A DNA stretch of 64,000 nucleotides from Pusillimonas sp. UBA3987 (GTDB lineage Bacteria; Pseudomonadota; Gammaproteobacteria; Burkholderiales; Burkholderiaceae_B), in contig DGCD01000008.1 in NCBI GenBank assembly GCA_002384935.1, positions 59,777-123,776 of the forward strand. Reading direction: 5' to 3'. This document shows, one piece after another, positions 44,426-52,402 of this stretch. Each line of letters starts with the position of its first letter. Positions within the stretch are counted from its first letter, which is position 1. A model generated the notes under the pieces. The model had not been told where the DNA came from and made no database searches. It saw only the letters and a program-made list of their open reading frames with translations. The position numbers were made by a program, and so were the translations under genes.

Positions 44426-45886
44426 ATGTCCGCCGACACCACTCATATCTCCAATGTACGCCCCCAGCCCGACCAGGTTTTAAGCGACATTGCCGACTAT
44501 GTTCTGAATTACACCATTCACAGTGACCTGGCCTACGAAACCGCCCGTAACTGTCTGATCGACACACTAGGCTGCGGCCTGGAAGCATTGGAATATCCGG
44601 CCTGCACCAAGCTGCTTGGCCCCATCGTGCCCGGCACGACGGTACCGCACGGCGCCAAAGTACCCGGCACCCCGTTTCAGCTTGATCCGGTTCAGGCAGC
44701 CTTCAATATCGGCACCATGATTCGCTGGCTCGACTTCAACGATACCTGGCTGGCGGCCGAATGGGGCCACCCTTCCGATAACCTGGGTGGCATCCTGGCG
44801 ACAGCCGACTGGCTTTCACGTACTGCCGTCGCGGCAGGCAAGGCACCGCTAACCATGCACGATGTCCTGACCGCCATGATCAAGGCGCATGAAATCCAGG
44901 GTTGTATTGCACTGGAAAATGCGTTCAACAAGGTGGGACTTGACCACGTTGTACTGGTGAAAGTGGCATCCACTGCCGTGGTTGCACAAATGCTCGGGTT
45001 GAACCGCGACGAAATCATTAATGCACTGTCGCTGGCGTGGGTCGATGGACAAAGCCTGCGTACCTATCGACATGCGCCCAATACCGGGAGTCGCAAAAGC
45101 TGGGCGGCCGGCGATGCAACCAGCCGGGCTGTTCGCCTGGCACTGATCGCCAAAACCGGGGAAATGGGTTATCCGTCGGTGCTTTCCGCCAAGACCTGGG
45201 GCTTTTACGACGTCCTTTTCAAAGGTCAGCCGTTCAAATTCCAACGCCCCTACGCAAGCTATGTCATGGAGAACGTCCTGTTCAAGATCTCGTTCCCGGC
45301 CGAGTTCCATTCGCAAACGGCAGTGGAATGCGCCGTGCAAATCCACGACCTGCTCAAGCAACATGGCAAGTCGGTGCAAGACATCAAGCGCATTACCATT
45401 CGTACACATGAAGCCTGCATCCGGATCATCGACAAGAAAGGGCCGTTGAACAACCCTGCCGACCGTGACCACTGCATTCAATATATGGTGGCCGTGCCGC
45501 TCTTGTTCGGACGCCTGACGGCGGCCGACTACGAAGACAGTGTGGCCAACGATCCCCGCATCGACGCATTGCGCGACAAAATCGTCTGCGTGGAAGACCC
45601 TCAATTTACCAAGGACTACCATGACCCGGAAAAGCGGGCGATTGCCAACGCGCTGACAGTGGAATTCAACGACGCCAGTTCGCTGGACGAAGTGGTATGT
45701 GAGTACCCTATTGGCCACAAACGTCGCCGTGAAGACGGTATCCCCCTGCTCGAAGCCAAGTTTCGAACGAACCTGGCGCGCCGCTTCCCTGAAAAACAAC
45801 AGCGACGTATTCTGGAAGCCTCGCTGAACCAGACCCAACTGGAACATATGCCCGTTCACGAATACGTCGACCTGTATGTCATTTGA
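44426..45886 (+). CDS. prpD: 2-methylcitrate dehydratase
   Basis: Dehydrates 2-methylcitrate to 2-methyl-cis-aconitate. The 486-residue MmgE/PrpD-family protein has the conserved DTLGCGLEAL, FNIGTMIRWLDFNDTWL and HPSDNLGGILA segments and YRHAPNTGSRKSWAAGDATS. It is 18 bp after prpC with an AGGAAG Shine-Dalgarno. No acnD/prpF pair is present, so this organism uses the PrpD route, with rehydration by AcnB encoded just downstream. Confidence 0.95.
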   Translation: MSADTTHISNVRPQPDQVLSDIADYVLNYTIHSDLAYETARNCLIDTLGCGLEALEYPACTKLLGPIVPGTTVPHGAKVPGTPFQLDPVQAAFNIGTMIRWLDFNDTWLAAEWGHPSDNLGGILATADWLSRTAVAAGKAPLTMHDVLTAMIKAHEIQGCIALENAFNKVGLDHVVLVKVASTAVVAQMLGLNRDEIINALSLAWVDGQSLRTYRHAPNTGSRKSWAAGDATSRAVRLALIAKTGEMGYPSVLSAKTWGFYDVLFKGQPFKFQRPYASYVMENVLFKISFPAEFHSQTAVECAVQIHDLLKQHGKSVQDIKRITIRTHEACIRIIDKKGPLNNPADRDHCIQYMVAVPLLFGRLTAADYEDSVANDPRIDALRDKIVCVEDPQFTKDYHDPEKRAIANALTVEFNDASSLDEVVCEYPIGHKRRREDGIPLLEAKFRTNLARRFPEKQQRRILEASLNQTQLEHMPVHEYVDLYVI

Positions 45887-45951
45887 TTTGAGCTGCGTAA
45901 TACGTGAATTGCACATGATTCAGGACCAATATCAACGCCGGACAAAGCAAG

Positions 45952-45971
45952 GTCTTATATAAGATATAAGA
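45952..45971. promoter_or_regulatory. Shared operator upstream of acnB
   Basis: An exact 20-base copy of the sequence at 41010-41029 before mdh. It is followed by CATTTG, and the -35 starts 3 bp after the operator, the same spacing as at mdh. Confidence 0.75.
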
Positions 45972-45974
45972 CAT

Positions 45975-46003
45975 TTGCCTGAATACCGGCGAACGCTTAC
46001 AAT
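45975..46003 (+). promoter_or_regulatory. Promoter of acnB
   Basis: TTGCCT (45975-45980), a 17-bp spacer, and TACAAT (45998-46003). The start codon is 38 bp beyond the -10. Confidence 0.6.
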
Positions 46004-46041
46004 TACCTTTTTCCCTCCTCTTCGATCAAAGGGCAAGTCAC

Positions 46042-48627
46042 ATGCTGGATAATTACCGCCAACACGTTGCCGAACGCGCTGCGCTTGGCATCCCTCCTCT
46101 TCCTTTGTCTGCTCAACAAACGGCAGACCTTATCGAATTGCTGAAAAACCCGCCGGCCGGCGAAGAAGACAACCTGGTTGAGCTCATCTCTTATCGGGTA
46201 CCGGCCGGCGTTGATGATGCCGCCAAAGTCAAGGCATCGTATCTGGCCGCTGTCGCCTTCGGTACTGAAAAATGCCCTTTAATCACCCCTGAAAAAGCAA
46301 CCGGGCTTCTGGGGACGATGCTGGGTGGCTACAACATTCAGCCCCTGATCGAATTGCTCGACAACGAAGCACTGGCACCGATCGCCGCAAAGGGCCTGAA
46401 AAGCACTTTGCTGATGTTCGATGCCTTCCACGACGTTCAGGAAAAGGCCCAGAAAGGCAACGCCTACGCCAAGGAAATTCTGCAAAGCTGGGCCGACGGC
46501 GAATGGTTCACACAACGCCCGGAAGTGCCGGAAAGCCTGACACTCACCGTATTCAAGGTCAGCGGCGAAACCAATACCGACGACCTCTCGCCTGCACCCG
46601 ACGCATGGAGCCGCCCCGACATTCCTTTACACGCGCTGGCCATGCTGAAGAATCCACGCGATGGTATTGAGCCAGACGAATCCGGCAAAATCGGCCCGGT
46701 CAAACTCATTCAGGAACTGAAAGAAAAAGGCAACCTCATTGCCTACGTGGGCGACGTGGTGGGAACAGGTTCCTCGCGCAAATCGGCAACCAACTCCGTA
46801 TTGTGGTACACGGGCCAGGACATTCCATTCGTGCCCAACAAGCGCTTTGGCGGTGTCTGCCTGGGCAGCAAGATTGCCCCGATCTTCTATAACACCATGG
46901 AAGACGCCGGTGCCCTGCCTATTGAACTCGATGTATCGGAAATGGAAATGGGCGATGTCATTGAACTGCGCCCTTACGAAGGCAAAGCCCTGAAAGACGG
47001 CAAAGTCATTGCCGAATTCCAGGTCAAGTCCGACGTACTGTTCGACGAGGCTCGCGCCGGCGGTCGCATTCCGTTGATTATCGGTCGCGGCCTCACGGCC
47101 AAAGCACGGGAGACATTGGGCTTGCCGCCTTCCACGCTGTTCCGTCTGCCCAAGAATCCCGAAGACAGTGGGAAAGGCTTCAGCCTGGCACAGAAAATGG
47201 TTGGCCGCGCCTGTGGCTTGCCGGAAGGCCAGGGCATTCGCCCCGGCACCTACTGCGAACCCAGAATGACGTCAGTGGGCAGCCAGGATACCACCGGTCC
47301 CATGACACGTGACGAACTCAAGGACCTGGCCTGCCTGGGCTTCTCGGCCGACCTGGTCATGCAGTCGTTCTGCCACACTGCGGCTTACCCCAAGCCGGTC
47401 GATATCAAGACCCACCACGACTTGCCTGACTTCATCAGCACCCGCGGCGGCATTTCCCTGCGTCCGGGCGACGGCATTATTCATTCGTGGCTGAACCGCA
47501 TGCTGCTGCCCGATACCGTTGGTACCGGCGGCGACTCGCACACCCGCTTTCCGATCGGTATCAGTTTCCCTGCCGGTTCCGGCCTTGTGGCTTTCGCAGC
47601 TGCCACTGGCGTCATGCCGCTGGACATGCCCGAATCGGTGCTGGTTCGCTTCAAAGGCGAAATGCAACCTGGCGTCACCCTGCGCGACCTGGTCAATGCC
47701 ATTCCCTACTATGCCATTCAGGAAGGCATGCTTACGGTTGAAAAGAAAGGCAAGAAAAACATTTTCTCAGGCCGTATCCTGGAAATTGAAGGCTTGCCCC
47801 AACTGAAAGTGGAACAGGCTTTTGAACTGTCCGATGCGTCGGCCGAGCGTTCTGCTGCCGGTTGTACCGTGCACCTGGACAAAGAACCAATTATTGAATA
47901 CATCAATAGCAACATCACCATGTTGAAATGGATGATTGCCAATGGTTATGAAGATAAACGCACCATTGGCCGCCGCATCAAGGCCATGGAAGCGTGGCTT
48001 GAGAACCCCGAGCTGCTGCAGCCCGATGCCGACGCGCAGTATGCCGCAGTCATTGAAATTGACCTGGCCGACATTCACGAGCCCATCGTGGCATGCCCGA
48101 ACGATCCTGACGACGTAAAAACAATGTCTAATGTGGCCGGCACACCCATTGACGAAGTGTTTATTGGTAGCTGCATGACCAATATCGGTCACTTCCGCGC
48201 TGCTTCAAAACTATTGGAAAACAAACGCGATATTCCGGTTAAATTATGGGTCGCGCCGCCCACCAAAATGGATCAGAAGCAACTGACCGAAGAAGGCCAC
48301 TATGGTGTTCTGGGTACAGCGGGAGCCCGCATGGAAATGCCGGGTTGCTCGTTGTGCATGGGCAATCAGGCACAGGTGCGCGAAGGCGCCACGGTGATGT
48401 CGACCAGTACGCGCAACTTCCCCAACCGCTTGGGCAAGAATGCCAACGTGTTCCTCGGTTCGGCTGAACTGGCTGCCATTTGTTCACGCCTGGGCCGCAT
48501 CCCCACCCGGGAAGAGTACCTTGCCGATATGGGTATCCTGACTCAGCACAGCGGTGAAATTTATCGCTACATGAACTTCGACCAGATCGAAGACTTCACT
48601 GAATCGGCCAAAACCGTCAACATCTGA
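46042..48627 (+). CDS. acnB: Aconitate hydratase B / 2-methylisocitrate dehydratase
   Basis: Isomerises citrate to isocitrate and hydrates 2-methyl-cis-aconitate to 2-methylisocitrate. The 861-residue protein begins with the HEAT-like helical domain (LDNYRQHVAERAALGIPPLP) found only in AcnB, followed by the swivel domain (TNTDDLSPAPDAWSRPDIPLH) and the [4Fe-4S] domains. Cluster cysteines are in GSCMTNIGHF and MPGCSLCMGNQ (within residues about 710-775). It has its own promoter with the shared operator, and a strong terminator follows. Confidence 0.96.
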   Translation: MLDNYRQHVAERAALGIPPLPLSAQQTADLIELLKNPPAGEEDNLVELISYRVPAGVDDAAKVKASYLAAVAFGTEKCPLITPEKATGLLGTMLGGYNIQPLIELLDNEALAPIAAKGLKSTLLMFDAFHDVQEKAQKGNAYAKEILQSWADGEWFTQRPEVPESLTLTVFKVSGETNTDDLSPAPDAWSRPDIPLHALAMLKNPRDGIEPDESGKIGPVKLIQELKEKGNLIAYVGDVVGTGSSRKSATNSVLWYTGQDIPFVPNKRFGGVCLGSKIAPIFYNTMEDAGALPIELDVSEMEMGDVIELRPYEGKALKDGKVIAEFQVKSDVLFDEARAGGRIPLIIGRGLTAKARETLGLPPSTLFRLPKNPEDSGKGFSLAQKMVGRACGLPEGQGIRPGTYCEPRMTSVGSQDTTGPMTRDELKDLACLGFSADLVMQSFCHTAAYPKPVDIKTHHDLPDFISTRGGISLRPGDGIIHSWLNRMLLPDTVGTGGDSHTRFPIGISFPAGSGLVAFAAATGVMPLDMPESVLVRFKGEMQPGVTLRDLVNAIPYYAIQEGMLTVEKKGKKNIFSGRILEIEGLPQLKVEQAFELSDASAERSAAGCTVHLDKEPIIEYINSNITMLKWMIANGYEDKRTIGRRIKAMEAWLENPELLQPDADAQYAAVIEIDLADIHEPIVACPNDPDDVKTMSNVAGTPIDEVFIGSCMTNIGHFRAASKLLENKRDIPVKLWVAPPTKMDQKQLTEEGHYGVLGTAGARMEMPGCSLCMGNQAQVREGATVMSTSTRNFPNRLGKNANVFLGSAELAAICSRLGRIPTREEYLADMGILTQHSGEIYRYMNFDQIEDFTESAKTVNI

Positions 48628-48655
48628 TCTCTTTCACCGGAGTTACATACTGCCT

Positions 48656-48686
48656 CCCCTGCCCGCACTGCGGGTAGGGGATTTTT
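48656..48686 (+). terminator. Terminator after acnB
   Basis: CCCCTGCCCGC (48656-48666) pairs with GCGGGTAGGGG (48670-48680) with one G-U pair, followed by ATTTTT. Confidence 0.88.
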
Positions 48687-48734
48687 ACTTTCGGCACGCG
48701 TTACACTATTACTGTTATTCACCCAGAAACACTC

Positions 48735-49937
48735 ATGGCCTTAACCAACAAAATGCCCCAATCCCGACTTTCCGTCGATGTTCGTCGTTTGCTCGAACTC
48801 ACCGAGGCCCTGACATTGTCCGGGAGCCGACTGGAAGACCTTTATTGGGAAGAACAGCTTAAGCAGCTTATAGCCAAGCTTTACAAAGGGCGTAAAAACC
48901 GGCATGTGGAAACGGCACTAGACCAACTGATTCCAAATCAGATGCAGGCTTATGAAGTCCTGGTCGAATTGGCCGAGACTTTTTCTGAGTCAGCCGAAAT
49001 ACAGCATACGGTCGATTACGAAGTTCTTCTGGTCAGTGCACCGGTCCTGATCTGGACACGCTATCAGTTGCCCCTGCCGGCGCCATTTCAAGATAAAGAC
49101 TTTAAACTGATTGAAACAGCATTTCGCGACCATATCGCAGCGCCTCAGGCGCACGTGGCACTATTGCCTCAGGCAATCAGCTTTGAACAAATGCCACAAT
49201 CATTTCAAGACACGGCGCGCCTGACTCAACAACTGGGTAAACAGGCGGTAACCGGCGAAGTGAAAACCATTGATATTGCGCCGTTGGCACACACCGAAGG
49301 GATGCTTGCCGACGCCCGTTTCATCATCGCCGCGATCGCAGTCCCGAAAGGAGAGCCGGTCTTTCGCTGGCAAACTCCCTCGACACCAGCGGCACAGATG
49401 CGAGCACAAAGCCTGCAAAGCTGGCAGCTCACCATCGAGCCTTGTTTCAACCGGCTTTTCGCCGGTTGTACGATCGACTACCAGCAGCCTGAAGCCTTTT
49501 TCGTAAGCAGCCGGGAAGCGGACCGCCGCATTCGCCCGATGGCACTCAAGGCGGCCGCCATCTGGCTGCAAAACGCGGCAAACCTCAATGGGGCCGATAT
49601 TCGTGCCACCATCATCGGGTGCGGCGACAGCATCATCGAAGAATACAGGGTTGGCTTTACGACACGGCAATCCAATCAGGTTATCTACGGTTGCGTCTGG
49701 CCTATTCTCAGCAAGGAAGAAGCCAACCTGAACAACGAAGGCATGCCGGATATTCCCGACCATATCGCCGAACAGCTGGCCGAAGCCGGCATTAAAGAAG
49801 TCAAGCGGCTGAATGTCATGGCGCACGGCGAGATCTGCGACGATTGCGGGGCGCCTTTCTTCCCCAACACGCTGGGTGAAATGATGCACCCCGAACTACC
49901 CGAGGAAATTGACCTCGAGCCGCGTCACTTTCATTAA
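48735..49937 (+). CDS. DUF2863 family protein
   Basis: A 400-residue protein of DUF2863, a family known from betaproteobacteria with no assigned function. There is no signal peptide or membrane segment; it is probably cytoplasmic. Near the C terminus is a Cys-pair motif HGEICDDCGAPFFPN that looks like half a zinc ribbon. The central part (IRATIIGCGDSIIEEYRVGF) is the best-conserved segment. The ATG lies 6 bp ahead of earP's, counting from this gene's stop to the earP start, so the two are likely co-transcribed. I cannot infer a role. Confidence 0.82.
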   Translation: MALTNKMPQSRLSVDVRRLLELTEALTLSGSRLEDLYWEEQLKQLIAKLYKGRKNRHVETALDQLIPNQMQAYEVLVELAETFSESAEIQHTVDYEVLLVSAPVLIWTRYQLPLPAPFQDKDFKLIETAFRDHIAAPQAHVALLPQAISFEQMPQSFQDTARLTQQLGKQAVTGEVKTIDIAPLAHTEGMLADARFIIAAIAVPKGEPVFRWQTPSTPAAQMRAQSLQSWQLTIEPCFNRLFAGCTIDYQQPEAFFVSSREADRRIRPMALKAAAIWLQNAANLNGADIRATIIGCGDSIIEEYRVGFTTRQSNQVIYGCVWPILSKEEANLNNEGMPDIPDHIAEQLAEAGIKEVKRLNVMAHGEICDDCGAPFFPNTLGEMMHPELPEEIDLEPRHFH

Positions 49938-49943
49938 TTTGCC

Positions 49944-51089
49944 ATGTCCGACATACCGGCGCATCACGCCGCGCCAACCGCCCCGTTGTTAATCGACTTG
50001 TTTTGCCAGGTCGTCGACAATTATGGCGATATCGGCGTGTGTTGGCGGTTGGCCAGGCGCCTGACCCAGAACACGCCCCACCATGTCAGGCTATGGGTCG
50101 ATAACCTGGTCGCATTTCGCCGGCTGGAACCGCAGGTTGACACGTCTGGCTGTCAGGCATTGACCGACCAGATTACCGTATGGCACTGGGAACGCATCAA
50201 CCAGGTGAAGTTAGCGGGTGACGTTGTAATTGAAGCTTTCGGCTGCGAATTACCCGACGCTTTTTTGCCCCTCATGCTGGAAAAAAACAGCTTGTGGATC
50301 AATCTTGAATACCTCAGTGCTGAAAACTGGGTGAACGACTGTCATCAAATGCCTTCTTTGCAGCCCAATGGCTTGCGCAAATATTTCTTTTTCCCCGGCT
50401 TCACGCCCGCAACCGGGGGCTTATTGCGCGAGCCGACACTGCTTGAACAACGCGATGAGTGGCTGGCAACGCCGCATGCAAGATGGCATCAACTTCAGGA
50501 ACTGGGCGTTCCCGCCGAATTGAACTCGATCCTCCAACGCGGTGCTCGCCAGGTATTTTTGTTCAATTATCCAGATGCGCCAACGCAGGCCCTGATACGC
50601 GCTTTAAGCAACGATTCCAGACCAACGGTCATTCTGCAACCCAAAGAAGGCGCCACCCGGATATCAAAGCTCACCCCCAACGTTGACCAGGTCGAGATCC
50701 CCTTTGTGCCGCAAGTGCACTTCGACAGCCTGCTGTGGGGCAGCGACTTGAACCTGGTGCGGGGCGAAGACTCGCTCGTACGCGCAATGTGGGCAGGCAA
50801 GCCGTTCCTCTGGCATATTTATCGGCAAGACAATGACAGCCACCTGATCAAACTTAATGCATGGCTGGACAAAAGCCCTTTTGAGGTCGGCATCAAACAA
50901 CTGCAGATCGACTGGAACCGTGGCGAGCTCGCCGGTTGCGAAGACGCGTTCAATGACCTGCTGAACCATCCCGGAAAATGGCGAAACTGGCATCAATCAT
51001 GCCGCAGTTGGGCTTCCAAGCTGGCCCGGCAACCCGACTTGGCCACGAATTTACTTTTCTTTTTTACCCGTCACTCAGGAACACGTTAA
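49944..51089 (+). CDS. earP: EF-P arginine rhamnosyltransferase
   Basis: Transfers rhamnose from dTDP-rhamnose to Arg32 of elongation factor P, a modification EF-P needs to rescue polyproline stalls in bacteria of this type. The 381-residue GT-B-like protein (formerly DUF2331) has the N-terminal FCQVVDNYGDIGVCWRLARRL, containing the catalytic Asp region, and the C-terminal nucleotide-sugar site LVRGEDSLVRAMWAGKPFLW. It is directly upstream of efp. The efp product carries Arg at position 32, which supports the pairing. Confidence 0.96.
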   Translation: MSDIPAHHAAPTAPLLIDLFCQVVDNYGDIGVCWRLARRLTQNTPHHVRLWVDNLVAFRRLEPQVDTSGCQALTDQITVWHWERINQVKLAGDVVIEAFGCELPDAFLPLMLEKNSLWINLEYLSAENWVNDCHQMPSLQPNGLRKYFFFPGFTPATGGLLREPTLLEQRDEWLATPHARWHQLQELGVPAELNSILQRGARQVFLFNYPDAPTQALIRALSNDSRPTVILQPKEGATRISKLTPNVDQVEIPFVPQVHFDSLLWGSDLNLVRGEDSLVRAMWAGKPFLWHIYRQDNDSHLIKLNAWLDKSPFEVGIKQLQIDWNRGELAGCEDAFNDLLNHPGKWRNWHQSCRSWASKLARQPDLATNLLFFFTRHSGTR

Positions 51090-51092
51090 AAT
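51064..51092 (+). promoter_or_regulatory. Possible promoter of efp
   Basis: TTACCC (51064-51069), 17 bp, and TAAAAT (51087-51092), overlapping the earP stop. The -35 is weak (3 of 6 matches). Confidence 0.35.
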
Positions 51093-51196
51093 AGACGGTT
51101 TTGGGTTGTGCTCGCGGAAACTTTGCGATGCTTCAGGCACGCGCTTGGCAAGCGAACAAGGCATAGCCGCACTTTTTATCCCCGGAGTTTGAATAC

Positions 51197-51754
51197 ATGA
51201 AAACCGCACAGGAACTGCGCGTAGGCAATGTTGTCATGGTAGGCAACGAACCATTGGTGGTGCAAAAAGCTGAATACAATAAGTCGGGCCGCAATGCTGC
51301 GGTCGTCAAACTGAAATTCAAAAACCTGCTGTCGGGTTCAGGCAGTGAGTCGGTTTACAAAGCGGATGAAAAATTCGACGTTGTCATCCTGGATAAAAAA
51401 GAATGCACCTATTCTTACTTCGCCGATCCCATGTATGTCTTCATGGATGAAGAGTACAACCAGTACGAAGTGGAAGCCGACAGCATGGGCGACGCACTGG
51501 CCTACCTCGAGGAAGGCATGACGGTTGAGGTCGTATTCTACGAAGGTCGTGCCATTTCGGTAGAGCTGCCCACCATCATTGTGCGCGAAATCACCTACAC
51601 CGAACCGGCTGTAAAAGGCGATACGTCGGGCAAGGTCCTGAAGCCGGCAACCATTAACACGGGCAAGGAAATCAGCGTACCCCTGTTCTGCAATATCGGC
51701 GACAAAATTGAAATTGATACACGCACGAACGAATACCGCAGTCGCGTAATGTAA
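51197..51754 (+). CDS. efp: Elongation factor P
   Basis: Binds stalled ribosomes between P and E sites and promotes peptide-bond formation at polyprolines. The 185-residue protein has the three-domain EF-P pattern: N-terminal KOW domain with the tip loop KSGRNAAVV, an OB domain around YVFMDEEYNQYEVEAD, and a C-terminal GDKIEIDTRTNEYRSRV. The modified residue at the loop tip is Arg32, not Lys34, which matches the EarP system encoded upstream. GGAG precedes the ATG. Confidence 0.97.
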   Translation: MKTAQELRVGNVVMVGNEPLVVQKAEYNKSGRNAAVVKLKFKNLLSGSGSESVYKADEKFDVVILDKKECTYSYFADPMYVFMDEEYNQYEVEADSMGDALAYLEEGMTVEVVFYEGRAISVELPTIIVREITYTEPAVKGDTSGKVLKPATINTGKEISVPLFCNIGDKIEIDTRTNEYRSRVM

Positions 51755-51800
51755 ATCAATGAAAACGAAGTTCGGGCGGCTTGAGGCGCCCGGAAACTGA

Positions 51801-51837
51801 AAGGTCGCGCTTTTCATAAACGCGGCCTTGTTCTTTA
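51801..51837 (+). terminator. Terminator after efp
   Basis: AAGGTCGCG (51801-51809) pairs with CGCGGCCTT (51821-51829), one G-U pair, followed by GTTCTTTATT. A second hairpin without a T-run (CGGGCG 51773-51778 / CGCCCG 51787-51792) lies just before it. Confidence 0.65.
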
Positions 51838-52332
51838 TTGCATGCGCTCGTCGTCGAGGTAATCGGGCACAGGCAGCACTGTTACCCCTTCTTCGGCCAG
51901 TGCGGTACGTTCCTCTTGAGTTGCCGTACCCCGGATAGGCCGCTCTTGTGTTTCGCCGTGATGCATGCGCAACGCTTCCTCGGCAAAACGCGGACCCACA
52001 TTTTCCGTATTACGCACGATTTCACGCACTTGCTGCATGACTTGCGCCTGTAGTTTGGCCAGTTGCTCCATGGCGGGCGCAGCCAATACCTGCTCGCCCG
52101 ATGCAGCAGCAGAAACACCCGCAAGCTTGGCAGCGTGCTCAAGCCCTGTTTCCTGGCTACGGCCGCGATTGATGCGCGATGCAGTCAGTTTCTTGTTCAC
52201 TTTGGCGCTATTGCAGACCGGGCACGACAACAAGCCGCGCTCTTTCTGCGAGTCAAAGCCGTCTTGAGATCCAAACCAGCCTTCGAACACGTGCCCAAGT
52301 TCACATTGAAGGTCAAAAACTTTAAGTGTCAT
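51835..52332 (-). CDS. DUF1178 family protein
   Basis: A 165-residue protein of DUF1178, common in alpha- and betaproteobacteria, with unknown function. The N-terminal domain looks like a small zinc ribbon: Cys10 (LQCELGHVFEGWF) with His14 and the pair Cys37/Cys40 (LLSCPVCNS). The C-terminal half is helical and contains the family segment VRNTENVGPRFAEEALRMHHGE. It converges with efp. A TATAAT -10 (complement of 52341-52346) so close to the ATG suggests a very short or absent 5' leader, and a 14-bp palindrome covers the start codon. Confidence 0.85.
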   Translation of the reverse strand: MTLKVFDLQCELGHVFEGWFGSQDGFDSQKERGLLSCPVCNSAKVNKKLTASRINRGRSQETGLEHAAKLAGVSAAASGEQVLAAPAMEQLAKLQAQVMQQVREIVRNTENVGPRFAEEALRMHHGETQERPIRGTATQEERTALAEEGVTVLPVPDYLDDERMQ

Positions 52333-52339
52333 ATGACAC
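52326..52339. promoter_or_regulatory. Perfect palindrome over the DUF1178 start codon
   Basis: GTGTCATATGACAC is a 14-bp perfect palindrome that includes the ATG (52332-52330) and lies 1 bp from the -10-like TATAAT on the minus strand. A repressor there would block both transcription start and ribosome entry. A few such palindromes are expected by chance in 64 kb. Confidence 0.4.
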
Positions 52340-52402
52340 CATTATATGCGAGGTCGGCGTTTTCAGGCACACGGCCCGCACGACACGTGATGAATTATGT
52401 TT

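Noticed and set aside
43328..45916. Long minus-strand frames (348 and 355 codons)
   Set aside because: They are antisense to prpC and prpD, which are full length and well conserved.
46042..48627. AcnA or AcnD identity for the aconitase
   Set aside because: The N-terminal helical domain and swivel-domain order are those of AcnB.
49200..49889. 229-codon minus-strand frame
   Set aside because: It is antisense to the DUF2863 gene and has no recognisable features.
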